32,373 nt of DNA from positions 1-32,373 of the forward strand of contig CADCUO010000236.1 in assembly GCA_902805915.1 (NCBI GenBank). The letters run 5' to 3'. Each line of letters opens with the position of its first letter. The first letter of the stretch is position 1. This DNA comes from an uncultured Propionibacteriaceae bacterium (GTDB lineage: Bacteria > Actinomycetota > Actinomycetes > Propionibacteriales > Propionibacteriaceae). Under the pieces are notes generated by a model. That model had not been told where the DNA came from, ran no database searches, and was given only the letters and a program-made list of their open reading frames with translations. Shown one piece after another: positions 7,924-16,177 of the stretch. The translations under genes and the position numbers were made by a program.

Positions 7924-9536
7924 GGCGCCGGGACGAGTTCACGGAGAGCCTCGGAGCCGTCCTCAGCCGGCTGACCGTCGGGGCGCTGCCACCGGGCTTC
8001 ACCGGTGGGCAGACCGCGGCTGGCCAGCCGCTCCAGCACAGCCGGCCGCAGGGCCCAGGACACTCCGGTCCCGAGCACGCACACGTGCACCATGGCGAAA
8101 GCGACGTTGTTCAGCATGGCTGCGTCGCGGTTGTGCATCAGACCCCAGACCGACGAGCCGAGCAGCGTCGCACCCATCAGCAGGCCGGGCCAGACCGCGC
8201 CCGGCTGCCACTGTCCGGCGCCAGACTTCGGTGTCACCACAAACCTTCCGCGCCGCCGGGACAGCACCTGCAGGGTGGCTGCGATGTGGATCCAGAACGA
8301 CGCCGCGGCCAGACAGAAGGCGCTGAACGTGTACGCCCCGCCGCCGCCGACCGCGACCGTGACGATCGCCAGCAGGAAGTACGGGAGGAAGTGCAGCAGG
8401 AACGAGTCGGCGGTGGCCGCCGCGACGGGTTGCTCACCGGTGAGGATCCGGATGACGGGCAGTGACATGTAGATCAGAACTGTCCAGCCGGTGAGGAAAT
8501 AGAGGCTGGACAGCAGGTACTGCGCCTTGACCACCAACGGCAGGCTCGACCGGGCAGCCCGACCGACGGCCGACAGGCATCCGCGGGCCCAGCGCAGCTG
8601 CTGGCTGACGTATGACGCCATGTCCAGTGGACCCAGTCCCTGCACCAGCACCTCGGGTACGTACACGGTGCGCCAGCCCCGCTCCTGCAGCACCAGTGAC
8701 AGCTCGAAGTCCTCGGTGACCGACTCCTCGGGGAACCCACCGACCTGATCCAGCGCGGCACGCCGGAACACTACGTTGGTGCCGCAGCAGAACATGGCGC
8801 CGAGGGCGCCCTTGCCGCGCCCGATGCAGCCGAAGAACAACGCCTGCTGTGCCCAGGATGCCGCCGCGACAGGGTTCCGGTCGGCGTTGGCGTAGTACTG
8901 GGGGGTCTGGACGAAGGCGACTCGAGCGTCGGACAGGTGGCCGAGGGTGCGGCGCAGGAACTCCGGGTGCGGCACGTGGTCGCTATCGAGGACCAGCACG
9001 TACTCGCCGTCGGTCCGTGCCAGGGCGGCGTTGACGTTGCCCGCCTTCGCGCCGGTGTGCTGGTCGCGGGTCAGGTAGCGGGCGCCGTACCGGGCGGCCA
9101 GCTGCTCCATCTCGATGTCATCACCGTCGTCCAGCAGATAGACGGTGACGTCGGCTCCGCGCAGCTTCACCGCCGCGGCGACGACCGGCTCGACCACCTC
9201 CACCGGCTCGTTGTAGCGCGGTACGTATACGTCGACGGCGGCATAGTGCGGCAAGGTCGAGGCGGTCGTGGCAGCCGCGGTGAGGCGCCGGTCGTTGAGC
9301 AGCGTCCACCAGAATCCGACGGCCTGCACGATGTTGAACGTCTCAGCCAGCAGCAGGGCGGCGTAGAGCCAGGGGTTGCCCACCCGGTCTGGGTTGAGCA
9401 GCCAGCTGAAGTACCAGAACGAGGCGGCGATATTGGCCAGCAGGAGCAGCCGCAGCGTGACGGGCCGGGGCGTCTTGAGGACCGCCTCGGTGGCAGCCGG
9501 CGTCGGCCCGGTCGAGGTGAGCGGTTTCGGACTCAT
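7920..9536 (-). CDS. BcsA-like processive GT2 (cellulose synthase-like), no PilZ domain
   Basis: Inner-membrane processive glycosyltransferase of 538 residues. Two N-terminal membrane segments (about 28-47 and 56-80) precede the cytosolic GT2 domain: LLDDG (136-138), LVLDSD (DxD, 184-186), FCCGTN (about 249-254), TED (274-276) and QxxRW (312-316). At least five membrane segments follow. FVVTPK at 432-437 matches the FxVTxK gating loop of BcsA. The C-terminus ends without a PilZ c-di-GMP domain. I chose ATG 9536 rather than the ATG at 9560 because AAGGAG sits eight bases upstream and it gives an ATGA overlap with the preceding gene. The gating loop argues for a cellulose or cellulose-like product exported through its own channel; the exact linkage cannot be read. 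Confidence 0.88.
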   Translation of the reverse strand: MSPKPLTSTGPTPAATEAVLKTPRPVTLRLLLLANIAASFWYFSWLLNPDRVGNPWLYAALLLAETFNIVQAVGFWWTLLNDRRLTAAATTASTLPHYAAVDVYVPRYNEPVEVVEPVVAAAVKLRGADVTVYLLDDGDDIEMEQLAARYGARYLTRDQHTGAKAGNVNAALARTDGEYVLVLDSDHVPHPEFLRRTLGHLSDARVAFVQTPQYYANADRNPVAAASWAQQALFFGCIGRGKGALGAMFCCGTNVVFRRAALDQVGGFPEESVTEDFELSLVLQERGWRTVYVPEVLVQGLGPLDMASYVSQQLRWARGCLSAVGRAARSSLPLVVKAQYLLSSLYFLTGWTVLIYMSLPVIRILTGEQPVAAATADSFLLHFLPYFLLAIVTVAVGGGGAYTFSAFCLAAASFWIHIAATLQVLSRRRGRFVVTPKSGAGQWQPGAVWPGLLMGATLLGSSVWGLMHNRDAAMLNNVAFAMVHVCVLGTGVSWALRPAVLERLASRGLPTGEARWQRPDGQPAEDGSEALRELVPAP

Positions 9537-12406
9537 CGTGGCATCTCCTTGAACTCCCATACGGTCACGTTCGCCACCTTGTGAACGGCGGTCTCTCTTG
9601 CTCCAGCTGCCTCGAGGTCGAACAGCGTCTTGCCGACCTCGGCTGCGTACACGCGCTCGTTCAGAAAGCTGCCGAACACGAACACCGACCTTCCGTCGGG
9701 TGGGATCTTCGGCATTCCAGTCTTCTTCGCGCGTGGTTTCACTGAGCTGGCTCTGATGGCCGGAATCCCAGCCGAGTAGTAGTCCAGCTCGGATTTCAGA
9801 AAGCCGGGCGCGTAGAGCAGGACGTCGCCGGTCTCTGAGTTTGCCTTCACCCAGGCCACCGCACCGCGGAAGTCGTAGCTGCGGGGGTTGGACTGGTTCA
9901 CCTGCTGGTCCACCAGGCCACCGGCGAGCGAGGCCAGGACAACAACGGGAACCACCAGCCTGGTCAGCGGACCACGTCCCCAGCTGGCGGCCAGGCGAGA
10001 GAGCAGTAGCAGCAGCATCGGCACCGTTGAGGTGAAGTAACGCAGCTCGAAGAACTGGCGGCGCTCGAATCCGAACGCGAACAGCATCGCTGCAGGGACT
10101 ACGGCGACGAGGACGAGCACGAAGTCATACCCGGTCCGACTGCGCCCGAGCGCTCCAAAGCAGGCCAGCAAAGCCAACGGCCACAGGGCGCTGAGCTGCA
10201 CCATGGTGTCGTCGGCGTGGTAGCCCCAGATCGCCCAGATCGTGTTGGCGGCCACAGCATAGATGTCGGGGTCCGCGCCGGTCGCGTTCGACGCGGCGGC
10301 GCCAGTCTGCGCGGGCGCGCCGCTGATGCTCGTCGCCGCCAGCACGCTGTCCACCTGGGCTGCCAGGTAGGGCACCAGCGGCGCGAACGCAGCCAGCGAC
10401 GCGACAACCGAGATGCCCCACCCGCGGGCGAGCCGGACGTCGCGGCTGCGGACCGCCAGCACCGCGAACACTGCATGGTGCACCAGCAGCGGCAGCGCCG
10501 AGAACCAGTGCAGGTACAGCATCGCCACCGTGGTCGAGCAGAACACCACCCAGTTCAGCGCCGCAGGAGTGAGAGACCAGGCGTTTCTGGACCTCGGCCT
10601 GTCAGAGGTGCCACGCAGGATGCGGATCTGGGACCACGCAGCGAGTGTGGCCAGCAGCATCCAAACCGCGTACATCCGCGCCTCTTGGGCGTACCACACC
10701 GCGATCGGGGCGACGGCCGCGACGAGAGCGGCTATCCGAGCCGTCCGACGGTCCCACAGGTCCCGCGCCATCGCGTACATCAGCGGAATGAACACCAGCC
10801 CCGCTATCAGGCTGGGTATCCGGACCGCCCATTCCGCTGTGCTGCCGGTCACGTGCACCATCGACCACAGCACCGCCCCGAACAGCGGTGGGTGGACGTC
10901 GTTTTGACGCAGGGTTGCAATCATGTCCCAGAAGGGCAGCTGCGACTGCTGGATGCTGATCGCCTCATCCACCCAGATGCTGCGGGTGACGATGACCCGC
11001 AACGCGACACCGATGACCAGCGCCAAACCCAGCGGCCACAGCGGCAGCAGCCGTTCCTTCCAGGTCGGCTTGGCCACCGGCGCGCCAAGTGTGTCTGGGA
11101 CCGCGGGCGCAGCCGGATAGGCGCGACCCGGGACTCCGGCGCCGACGCTTCGCCCAGGCAGCCTGGGCCCGCCCACCAAGGCGCGTGCCGGTCGCGGAGC
11201 CGAGAGCGTCGACACCACAGCCACGGCTGAACCCAGCAGCAGCCCGAAGCACGCGGTCATGCTTGCGGCGACCACATCGCGGACCGAGGCCGCAGAGAGC
11301 AGCAGAGCCAGTTGGGTGGCCAATGCGAGGGCCACTAGCGAGCCAGCGAGCCGGCTCCGGCCGGTGACGCACAGCTGGGCCAGCAGTACCTTCGCTATAC
11401 CGAGCGACGCCATCGCCGCGACGTAGCCGATCACGTAGGTGTCCACCCCGCGGTAGCCTTCGCCGAGCGCTCTGGCGTACCAGTCGGCCGGAATCAACGC
11501 CACCACAGCGATCACCACCGCCGAGACTGCCACCGCCGCGTAGATCGCCACCAGCAGTGGGCCGTGTCCCCGGCGCTGCCGGCCCGCCGGCATCAGCACC
11601 ATCGGGATGGTGGCGGTGGCGAAGTAGGCGGCTCCACCGATGGTCGCAACAGCGGCGATCACACCCGCCTGCGGGCCGGACAGGATCCGGTTGGCGACGA
11701 TCACGTCCTGGGTGGCGATCACGGCAACCAACAGGAAGGTCAACGTCACCGCGGTCGACCTGAAGCTGGGTAGGCCGCCCGAGGCGGTGTCGGCGTCGAC
11801 ACGGTTGGGACCGCCCCGGCCAAAGGCCGTGGCGGTCAGTAGGGCGGCGTACCCCGCAGCAACGACGGCCAGTGCGGCCCCCGTCGCTCCGAACATCGGG
11901 ACCAGCGCAACTCCGAACAGTCCCCGGATCAGTGGCTCCACACAGAGGGTGGCAGCGGTCCCCCGGATGCGTTGGGTTCCGTACAGGTGCCCGCGGGCGA
12001 GCGGCAGCAGGGTAGCTGAGGGTCCAGCGGTGGCCAGGAGCAGAACTGCAAGGACCGGAAGGCCCATCATCGGAGCCAGTACGGGAGAGAGCGCCGCCAG
12101 CAGGCCTTCGACGACCAGCCCGATCACCAGTGCTGGCCGGAAGAGCCGCTGCGCCAAGGCAGGATCGAGGGCTAATGCAGCGGTGACGCTGTCGGCCACC
12201 ATGTGCAGCAGCAGGTAGGCCGCCAGGAACGCGACGAAGTCGCCGTACCCCTCGGGCAACAGCATTCGGGCCAGCACGGCACTGACCAGCAGGTTCCCGG
12301 CTCCGGCCAGGAGTTGCCCGGAGAGCGCCAAGCCCTGGCTGCGGCCAGCGCGGGTGAGATCGGCTCGGCTGGGAGCAGACGTGGGTACGGTCAAAGAGGT
12401 CGTCAT
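9533..12406 (-). CDS. Fusion protein: polysaccharide flippase (Wzx/MATE-like) plus GT-C (PMT/ArnT-like) glycosyltransferase
   Basis: A 957-residue polytopic protein with two distinct halves. Residues about 20-400 have some 12 hydrophobic segments and an early LARMLLPEGYGDF motif typical of polysaccharide-export flippases. A Pro/Gly/Ala-rich linker covers about 402-447. Residues about 450-870 form a second membrane domain with IWVDEAIS (Asp480-Glu481) in the first loop and NDVHPPLFG (His505), the signature of PMT/ArnT/GT39-type enzymes that use polyprenyl-phosphate sugars outside the membrane. A soluble C-terminal region (about 860-957) ends it. A GGAG eight bases before the ATG and ATGA overlaps at both ends tie it into the operon. 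The Alg5-like enzyme at the head of the operon could supply its donor. The acceptor is unknown. No frameshift is needed; the fusion is one open frame. Confidence 0.85.
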   Translation of the reverse strand: MTTSLTVPTSAPSRADLTRAGRSQGLALSGQLLAGAGNLLVSAVLARMLLPEGYGDFVAFLAAYLLLHMVADSVTAALALDPALAQRLFRPALVIGLVVEGLLAALSPVLAPMMGLPVLAVLLLATAGPSATLLPLARGHLYGTQRIRGTAATLCVEPLIRGLFGVALVPMFGATGAALAVVAAGYAALLTATAFGRGGPNRVDADTASGGLPSFRSTAVTLTFLLVAVIATQDVIVANRILSGPQAGVIAAVATIGGAAYFATATIPMVLMPAGRQRRGHGPLLVAIYAAVAVSAVVIAVVALIPADWYARALGEGYRGVDTYVIGYVAAMASLGIAKVLLAQLCVTGRSRLAGSLVALALATQLALLLSAASVRDVVAASMTACFGLLLGSAVAVVSTLSAPRPARALVGGPRLPGRSVGAGVPGRAYPAAPAVPDTLGAPVAKPTWKERLLPLWPLGLALVIGVALRVIVTRSIWVDEAISIQQSQLPFWDMIATLRQNDVHPPLFGAVLWSMVHVTGSTAEWAVRIPSLIAGLVFIPLMYAMARDLWDRRTARIAALVAAVAPIAVWYAQEARMYAVWMLLATLAAWSQIRILRGTSDRPRSRNAWSLTPAALNWVVFCSTTVAMLYLHWFSALPLLVHHAVFAVLAVRSRDVRLARGWGISVVASLAAFAPLVPYLAAQVDSVLAATSISGAPAQTGAAASNATGADPDIYAVAANTIWAIWGYHADDTMVQLSALWPLALLACFGALGRSRTGYDFVLVLVAVVPAAMLFAFGFERRQFFELRYFTSTVPMLLLLLSRLAASWGRGPLTRLVVPVVVLASLAGGLVDQQVNQSNPRSYDFRGAVAWVKANSETGDVLLYAPGFLKSELDYYSAGIPAIRASSVKPRAKKTGMPKIPPDGRSVFVFGSFLNERVYAAEVGKTLFDLEAAGARETAVHKVANVTVWEFKEMPR

Positions 12407-13539
12407 CGCATTACTCCGGTTGGGCGGATCCCCTGGAAGTGCTCGGTCCGAGGGATCCGCTGGTAGGTGGCAAGCTCGGCGCCCCGGGTCAGCAGCACCC
12501 GGAGCAGATCGGCGGTCTCGCTGGCCGCCACCGACTGTTGCCGAACTACGGCCAGCCCAGAGCCTCGAGCCAGTGCCGCGGCCACCACCGCCTCCGGACT
12601 GTCGGGTAGCAGCGGCAGGTGCAGCCGGGAAGCGGCGACCTCGGTGGCTGAGTCGTGCGGCCAGGCGATCAGCGGGACCCCGGCCGTACTTGCCGCCATC
12701 GTGGTGTGCGGATCACAGCTGATGCACAGCTGTGCTCGACTGAGCAGGTCCCGCTCTGCGGCCAGGGTCAGCGGCGGGATCGCACACCGTGCTCTGACTC
12801 CGAGCCGGTGCAGGGCAGCGGCAACATCGCTAGCGGCTTCCAGGTCGTCACCGGCGCCGAACCCGCAGCGCCATGCCTGCACGACCACGGAGCTGTCTGT
12901 CTGCAGCTGCCGGGACACCGCTGCACAGACTCCGGCGACCAGCTGCGCAGTCACCTCGGCGCCACCGTTCGCGGCGACATCGAGGAAGGTCAGCGGGCAC
13001 CACACCTCCGTGCCACCGCTGACCGGACGCGGCGGGTCGAGCGCTTGCAGCCACGCCAGGTCAGCACCGACGCGGAGCGGTCCTGGTGCCCCGGCGGCGG
13101 TGAGATGGAGGGCCGACTCGGCGTTGTCGAGGACAGTGAGGGAACTGCCTCTCACCAGTCGGTCGGCAAAGAAGGCGTCCCGGCGGGTGGTCAGCGCCTC
13201 GGCGGCGACTCCCACCAGCGCAAAGCGTCGGCCGGTGGTACTGACGGCCGTCATCAGCGCGTACAGCTCTGCCAGTCCGAACAGATGGGCGTCGCGGGCT
13301 CGGCTGGAAAGCGGCCTACCGCCGAGCACGACAACCGAGTCGACGAGCGGAAGCGCACGCAACACCGCGGTTGGAGTGGCCGCGATGGTCGACAGCCCGG
13401 TGGCTCGTTGGGTCCGTTCCGGCTCCGCTGCCGCTACCAGCACCTGGATCGGTCCCAGTGCAGCCGAAGTGGCGACCAGCGCTGCGTCGGCCGCGACGTC
13501 ACGCCAACGTGAGGGTTGCAGCAACAGCGTCGCTGTCAT
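12403..13539 (-). CDS. Polysaccharide pyruvyl transferase-like protein
   Basis: Soluble protein of 378 residues, tentatively in the CsaB/WcaK pyruvyltransferase family. Matching features are a glycine-rich strand-loop (VVVLGGRPLSSRA), a second strand FALVGVAAE, the RVGADLAWLQ block, and a late CDPHTTMAASTAGVPLIAW stretch in the place of the family's RLH-A-G-P motif. The usual Arg-Leu-His is altered to Asp-Pro-His, so the enzyme may be divergent or inactive. Members add pyruvyl ketals from phosphoenolpyruvate to exopolysaccharide sugars, giving negative charge. The start is set by AGGAGG six bases before ATG 13539. It overlaps the upstream GT4 gene by 41 bases and the fusion gene by ATGA. A GT-B-fold glycosyltransferase is the main alternative. 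Confidence 0.6.
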   Translation of the reverse strand: MTATLLLQPSRWRDVAADAALVATSAALGPIQVLVAAAEPERTQRATGLSTIAATPTAVLRALPLVDSVVVLGGRPLSSRARDAHLFGLAELYALMTAVSTTGRRFALVGVAAEALTTRRDAFFADRLVRGSSLTVLDNAESALHLTAAGAPGPLRVGADLAWLQALDPPRPVSGGTEVWCPLTFLDVAANGGAEVTAQLVAGVCAAVSRQLQTDSSVVVQAWRCGFGAGDDLEAASDVAAALHRLGVRARCAIPPLTLAAERDLLSRAQLCISCDPHTTMAASTAGVPLIAWPHDSATEVAASRLHLPLLPDSPEAVVAAALARGSGLAVVRQQSVAASETADLLRVLLTRGAELATYQRIPRTEHFQGIRPTGVMR

Positions 13540-14710
13540 GGGACACCTCCTGGTAGATCTCTAGATGACGTTGCGCGATGGTGGGCCAGGTTCGGTCAGC
13601 GGCCAGCTGCTCGACCGCGCGGCCGAGGCGGGAGACCGCGGCAGGGTCCGCGGCCAGGCGGCGCAGCCGGTCTGCCCAAGCCTTCGGGTCACCGGGTACG
13701 GCGACGCTGGGGTCGGCGCCGACTGTCGCAGCAAGCCGCTGTGACATCAGGACCGGGGTACGGTGAGCCAGCGCCAGCGCAAGCGGCCCACTCGAGGCAT
13801 GGGGCTCCGGATAGCACAGCATCAGCACGTCGGCGGCCTGGAACCAGGCCGACACCTCCGCGTCCGCGACGTACCCAGTGAAGAGTGCCGCGTTGCCCCA
13901 GCGCTGCTGCAGCCGGTTCGCATAGTCGTCCCCCCGCGCGGTCAGCCGCGGGTGCGGACCACCGGCGACCACCATCGATATGCCGGCGCCGGCGAGCCGG
14001 GCCGCCTCGAGGGCAGTCTCCAGACCCTTGTACGGAGCTAGGAAACCGAAGCAGAGGGCCAGCAGCCCGTCACCGGACACGCCCAAGCGGCGGCGGGTCT
14101 GGGTCCGCGGCTGGGACGGAAGCGGAGGTGTCTCGATGCCGTGGGGGACAACCTCGGCGCTGGGGATCAGGCTGCGGAACGCGGGTTCGTGCACCAGCAC
14201 CGCGTCAGCCAGGCCTGGGAGGATCTGTTGCACGGCGGCGATCGCGGCCCGCGCAGCGATGGCAGGCACCTCGACGCGGTGCATCGCGGTGTAGCCGCTG
14301 GTCACTGCGGCCGGGTTGACCACCTGATGCATGGTGACGACGGTGCGCTGGGAGAAGCCTGTGCGGTGTCGAGCGGCGAGCCCGGCGACGGTGGCTGGCA
14401 AACCAGTGGCGCCGGAGTAGAGGAACAGCTCGTGCTGGAGGTGCGCCACCGGCGCGCCGGTTGCGTGGGCAGCCGCCAGGGCGGTCCGAACGGCCCCGCT
14501 CCCGTACCGAAATGCGCGGCGGACCTGCACTGGGCCGTCCTGCCCGAGAGCCGGTTCGCCCGCCACCTCGGGCGCGACCACGGTGACCGCCACGCCGTGC
14601 CCGGCGAGCGCCTGAGCAAGATTGGCCGTATAGGAGGCAACCCCGGTGTCCCCGTCGTGGCGAGAACCCAGGCGCGGGTACGGGCTGATCAACGCCACAT
14701 CAGGAGACAC
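13499..14710 (-). CDS. Glycosyltransferase family 4
   Basis: GT-B-fold, probably retaining, cytosolic glycosyltransferase of 403 residues. The N-terminal domain starts VALISPYPRLGSRHDGDTGVASY with the glycine-rich acceptor loop. The C-terminal nucleotide-sugar domain has ALCFGFLAPYKGLETAL, VAGGPHP, GYVADAEVSAWFQAADVLMLCYPEP and SSGPLALALAH, where the family's second Glu of the EX7E motif is not obvious. The start is GTG 14710, with GGAG about eight bases upstream; the ATG nearby at 14700 is out of frame. It overlaps the Alg5-like gene by 11 bases and the pyruvyltransferase-like gene by 41. It probably adds a sugar to a lipid-linked precursor or a branch; donor and acceptor are unknown. Confidence 0.85.
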   Translation of the reverse strand: MSPDVALISPYPRLGSRHDGDTGVASYTANLAQALAGHGVAVTVVAPEVAGEPALGQDGPVQVRRAFRYGSGAVRTALAAAHATGAPVAHLQHELFLYSGATGLPATVAGLAARHRTGFSQRTVVTMHQVVNPAAVTSGYTAMHRVEVPAIAARAAIAAVQQILPGLADAVLVHEPAFRSLIPSAEVVPHGIETPPLPSQPRTQTRRRLGVSGDGLLALCFGFLAPYKGLETALEAARLAGAGISMVVAGGPHPRLTARGDDYANRLQQRWGNAALFTGYVADAEVSAWFQAADVLMLCYPEPHASSGPLALALAHRTPVLMSQRLAATVGADPSVAVPGDPKAWADRLRRLAADPAAVSRLGRAVEQLAADRTWPTIAQRHLEIYQEVSHDSDAVAATLTLA

Positions 14711-15569
14711 AGAACAGCTCCGCAGTGGAGCGGACCGGGCTCGGTTCGATGGCCGCGGCCCCGGACGAGGGGCTGTCGTGGGAGACCAGGGTCAGGGTGG
14801 GCTGTCGCTTGACCGGCACGGGCTCGATGACTGCCGGCACAATGGCCAGGGCCGGCATCCGTACCGGCATCACCTGGTGGTGCAACCACAGCCGGGCCAG
14901 CGACGCCGCCATCCTCCAGGTGTCGCAGGCAGCCCGGACGCGGGAGCCGTCCTGGTCGATCCACACCGTGGGCACTTCTGCCACCCGGAGGCCAAGAGCG
15001 CGGGCCGTGAGCAGCAGGTCCACATCGAAGATGAAGTCGCGGGAGGAGACCAGCGGCATCACTCGGCGCGCCGCCTGCCGGGTGATCACCTTTGCCCCGC
15101 ACTGGGTGTCCAAGAAGGGCAGCGGGAATACCAGCCGTACTGCGCGAGCGAACCCGGCACTTGCGATCCGACGCCCGATCGGACGGGGTTTCGGCAGCAC
15201 CGAGGTGGGATGCCACCGTGACGCGATGGCGATGTCGGCGCCGGTGTCCGCGATGGTGTCGGTGAGTGCCTTGATCTCAGCTGGCGGCGTCGCGCAGTCG
15301 GCGTCGACGAAGACGATCAGGTCCGCCTCGCTGGCCCGGAACGCCTCGGCCAGCACTCCGCCCTTACCCAGACGCGGGTAGGCCACTGCCCGGACCCGGG
15401 GGTCCTCGGCTGCATGGGCGGCGACGATTTCTGCCGTTGCGTCGGTGCAGTCGTCGAGCGCGACGGTCAGTCGCACGTCCGGTGCCAGCAGGTCACTTCG
15501 GTACGCAGCCAGTGTTCGACCGATGCGGTGTTGCTCATTATGGGCAGGAATGACTATCTCGAGTGACAT
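14700..15569 (-). CDS. GT2 polyprenyl-phosphate glycosyltransferase, Alg5/DPG-synthase-like
   Basis: Non-processive GT2 enzyme of 289 residues and first gene of the exopolysaccharide operon. Motifs are IVIPAHNEQHRIGRTL, a metal-binding VFVDADCATPP, ASRWH, and DTQCGAKVI, the last characteristic of dolichyl/polyprenyl-phosphate glucose (or mannose) synthases. No membrane segment is evident, so it would act at the inner face of the membrane. The last 55 residues are low-complexity and look non-conserved. GGAGGAG four bases before ATG 15569 makes the start clear. Inference: it makes a polyprenyl-phosphate hexose that the GT-C half of the fusion protein uses. Glucose is likely but cannot be proved from sequence. 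Confidence 0.82.
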   Translation of the reverse strand: MSLEIVIPAHNEQHRIGRTLAAYRSDLLAPDVRLTVALDDCTDATAEIVAAHAAEDPRVRAVAYPRLGKGGVLAEAFRASEADLIVFVDADCATPPAEIKALTDTIADTGADIAIASRWHPTSVLPKPRPIGRRIASAGFARAVRLVFPLPFLDTQCGAKVITRQAARRVMPLVSSRDFIFDVDLLLTARALGLRVAEVPTVWIDQDGSRVRAACDTWRMAASLARLWLHHQVMPVRMPALAIVPAVIEPVPVKRQPTLTLVSHDSPSSGAAAIEPSPVRSTAELFCVS

Positions 15570-16177
15570 GGAGCTCCTCCACGGGAAAGGGCCACATCAA
15601 TGCGCTACAGGACCTGCATCAACTGGCACGTGTATGAGTTGTGTCCACGTGTTCACATCGGTCGAAGACAAGCGCCCTGACAAACGATTCCTGACCTGGC
15701 CTGATGTGAAGCTCAACCCCGAGCCATGGACATCAATACTGCGAAGTACTACTACGTCATCCGAGACCTGTAACCCCCCGGCGGGCACTACTTTAGGGCG
15801 GGAACGGGGGAGTCAAATCAAGCAATTAGTGGCCAACAGCCCGATCAAAACGGACACCGCGGATCCTGTTAACCAATTCAGGCGTGACGCTGAGTGTGGG
15901 CGCCGAAAGCGGCGCTAGCCGTTCAGGCCGTGAATAAGATGAGTTCACTGAAGCGTCATTCCGTTTATCGGTCAGATGCCCCATCCGAGGACGCAGCCGC
16001 CCGGACGCTGCTCCCCGACACACCTTGGAGGCCGGCCAAGCCAGCCAACTACGCTGAAGTCCGAACCCACCGCAGCGCTGCTGGGATGGCTTGCTACCCC
16101 TCAAGATCTCGGTCCCCCCATCGCGGAGTCCGGACATACCGACAGCACCACTCGACCTGGCGGAAGGACGGTGCCTG
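15570..16177. other. 608-base intergenic region between divergent transcripts
   Basis: No convincing gene. It is visibly less GC-rich than its surroundings around 15811-15880 and 15931-15970. It should hold the promoter of the reverse exopolysaccharide operon and of the forward DUF255 gene. Contents: two CACGTG cores (15627-15632 and 15646-15651), the second inside an 18-bp palindrome; a C-rich/G-rich pair (CCCCCG 15775-15780, CGGGGG 15805-15810); and a small perfect hairpin, GCGCCG-AAAG-CGGCGC (15900-15915). A reverse-strand TTGACT (15811-15816) with TAAAGT (15790-15795) has a 15-bp spacer, so it is a weak promoter candidate. The short ORFs here lack ribosome binding sites and family features. 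Confidence 0.5.
15640..15657. promoter_or_regulatory. 18-bp palindrome, candidate operator of the exopolysaccharide operon
   Basis: TGTGTCCACGTGTTCACA is symmetric at 7 of 9 pairs (TGTG-N2-CACGTG-N2-CACA). Another CACGTG core lies at 15627-15632, its centre 19 bases away, about two helical turns. The site is 71-88 bases upstream of the operon's first ATG. It looks like a CRP/GlxR box with two extra central bases. No known regulator is assigned. Confidence 0.4.

Noticed and set aside
10217-11230. Long forward ORF (337 codons) opposite the fusion gene
   Set aside because: Its product is a low-complexity Arg/Gln/Pro/His-rich chain without family features, lying wholly antisense to a polytopic membrane protein with clear motifs. 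This is a high-GC shadow frame.
15826-16137. Reverse ORF of 103 codons in the divergent intergenic region
   Set aside because: No ribosome binding site or -10 at its start, no hydrophobic or conserved pattern, and it lies where promoters of the two flanking transcripts must be.
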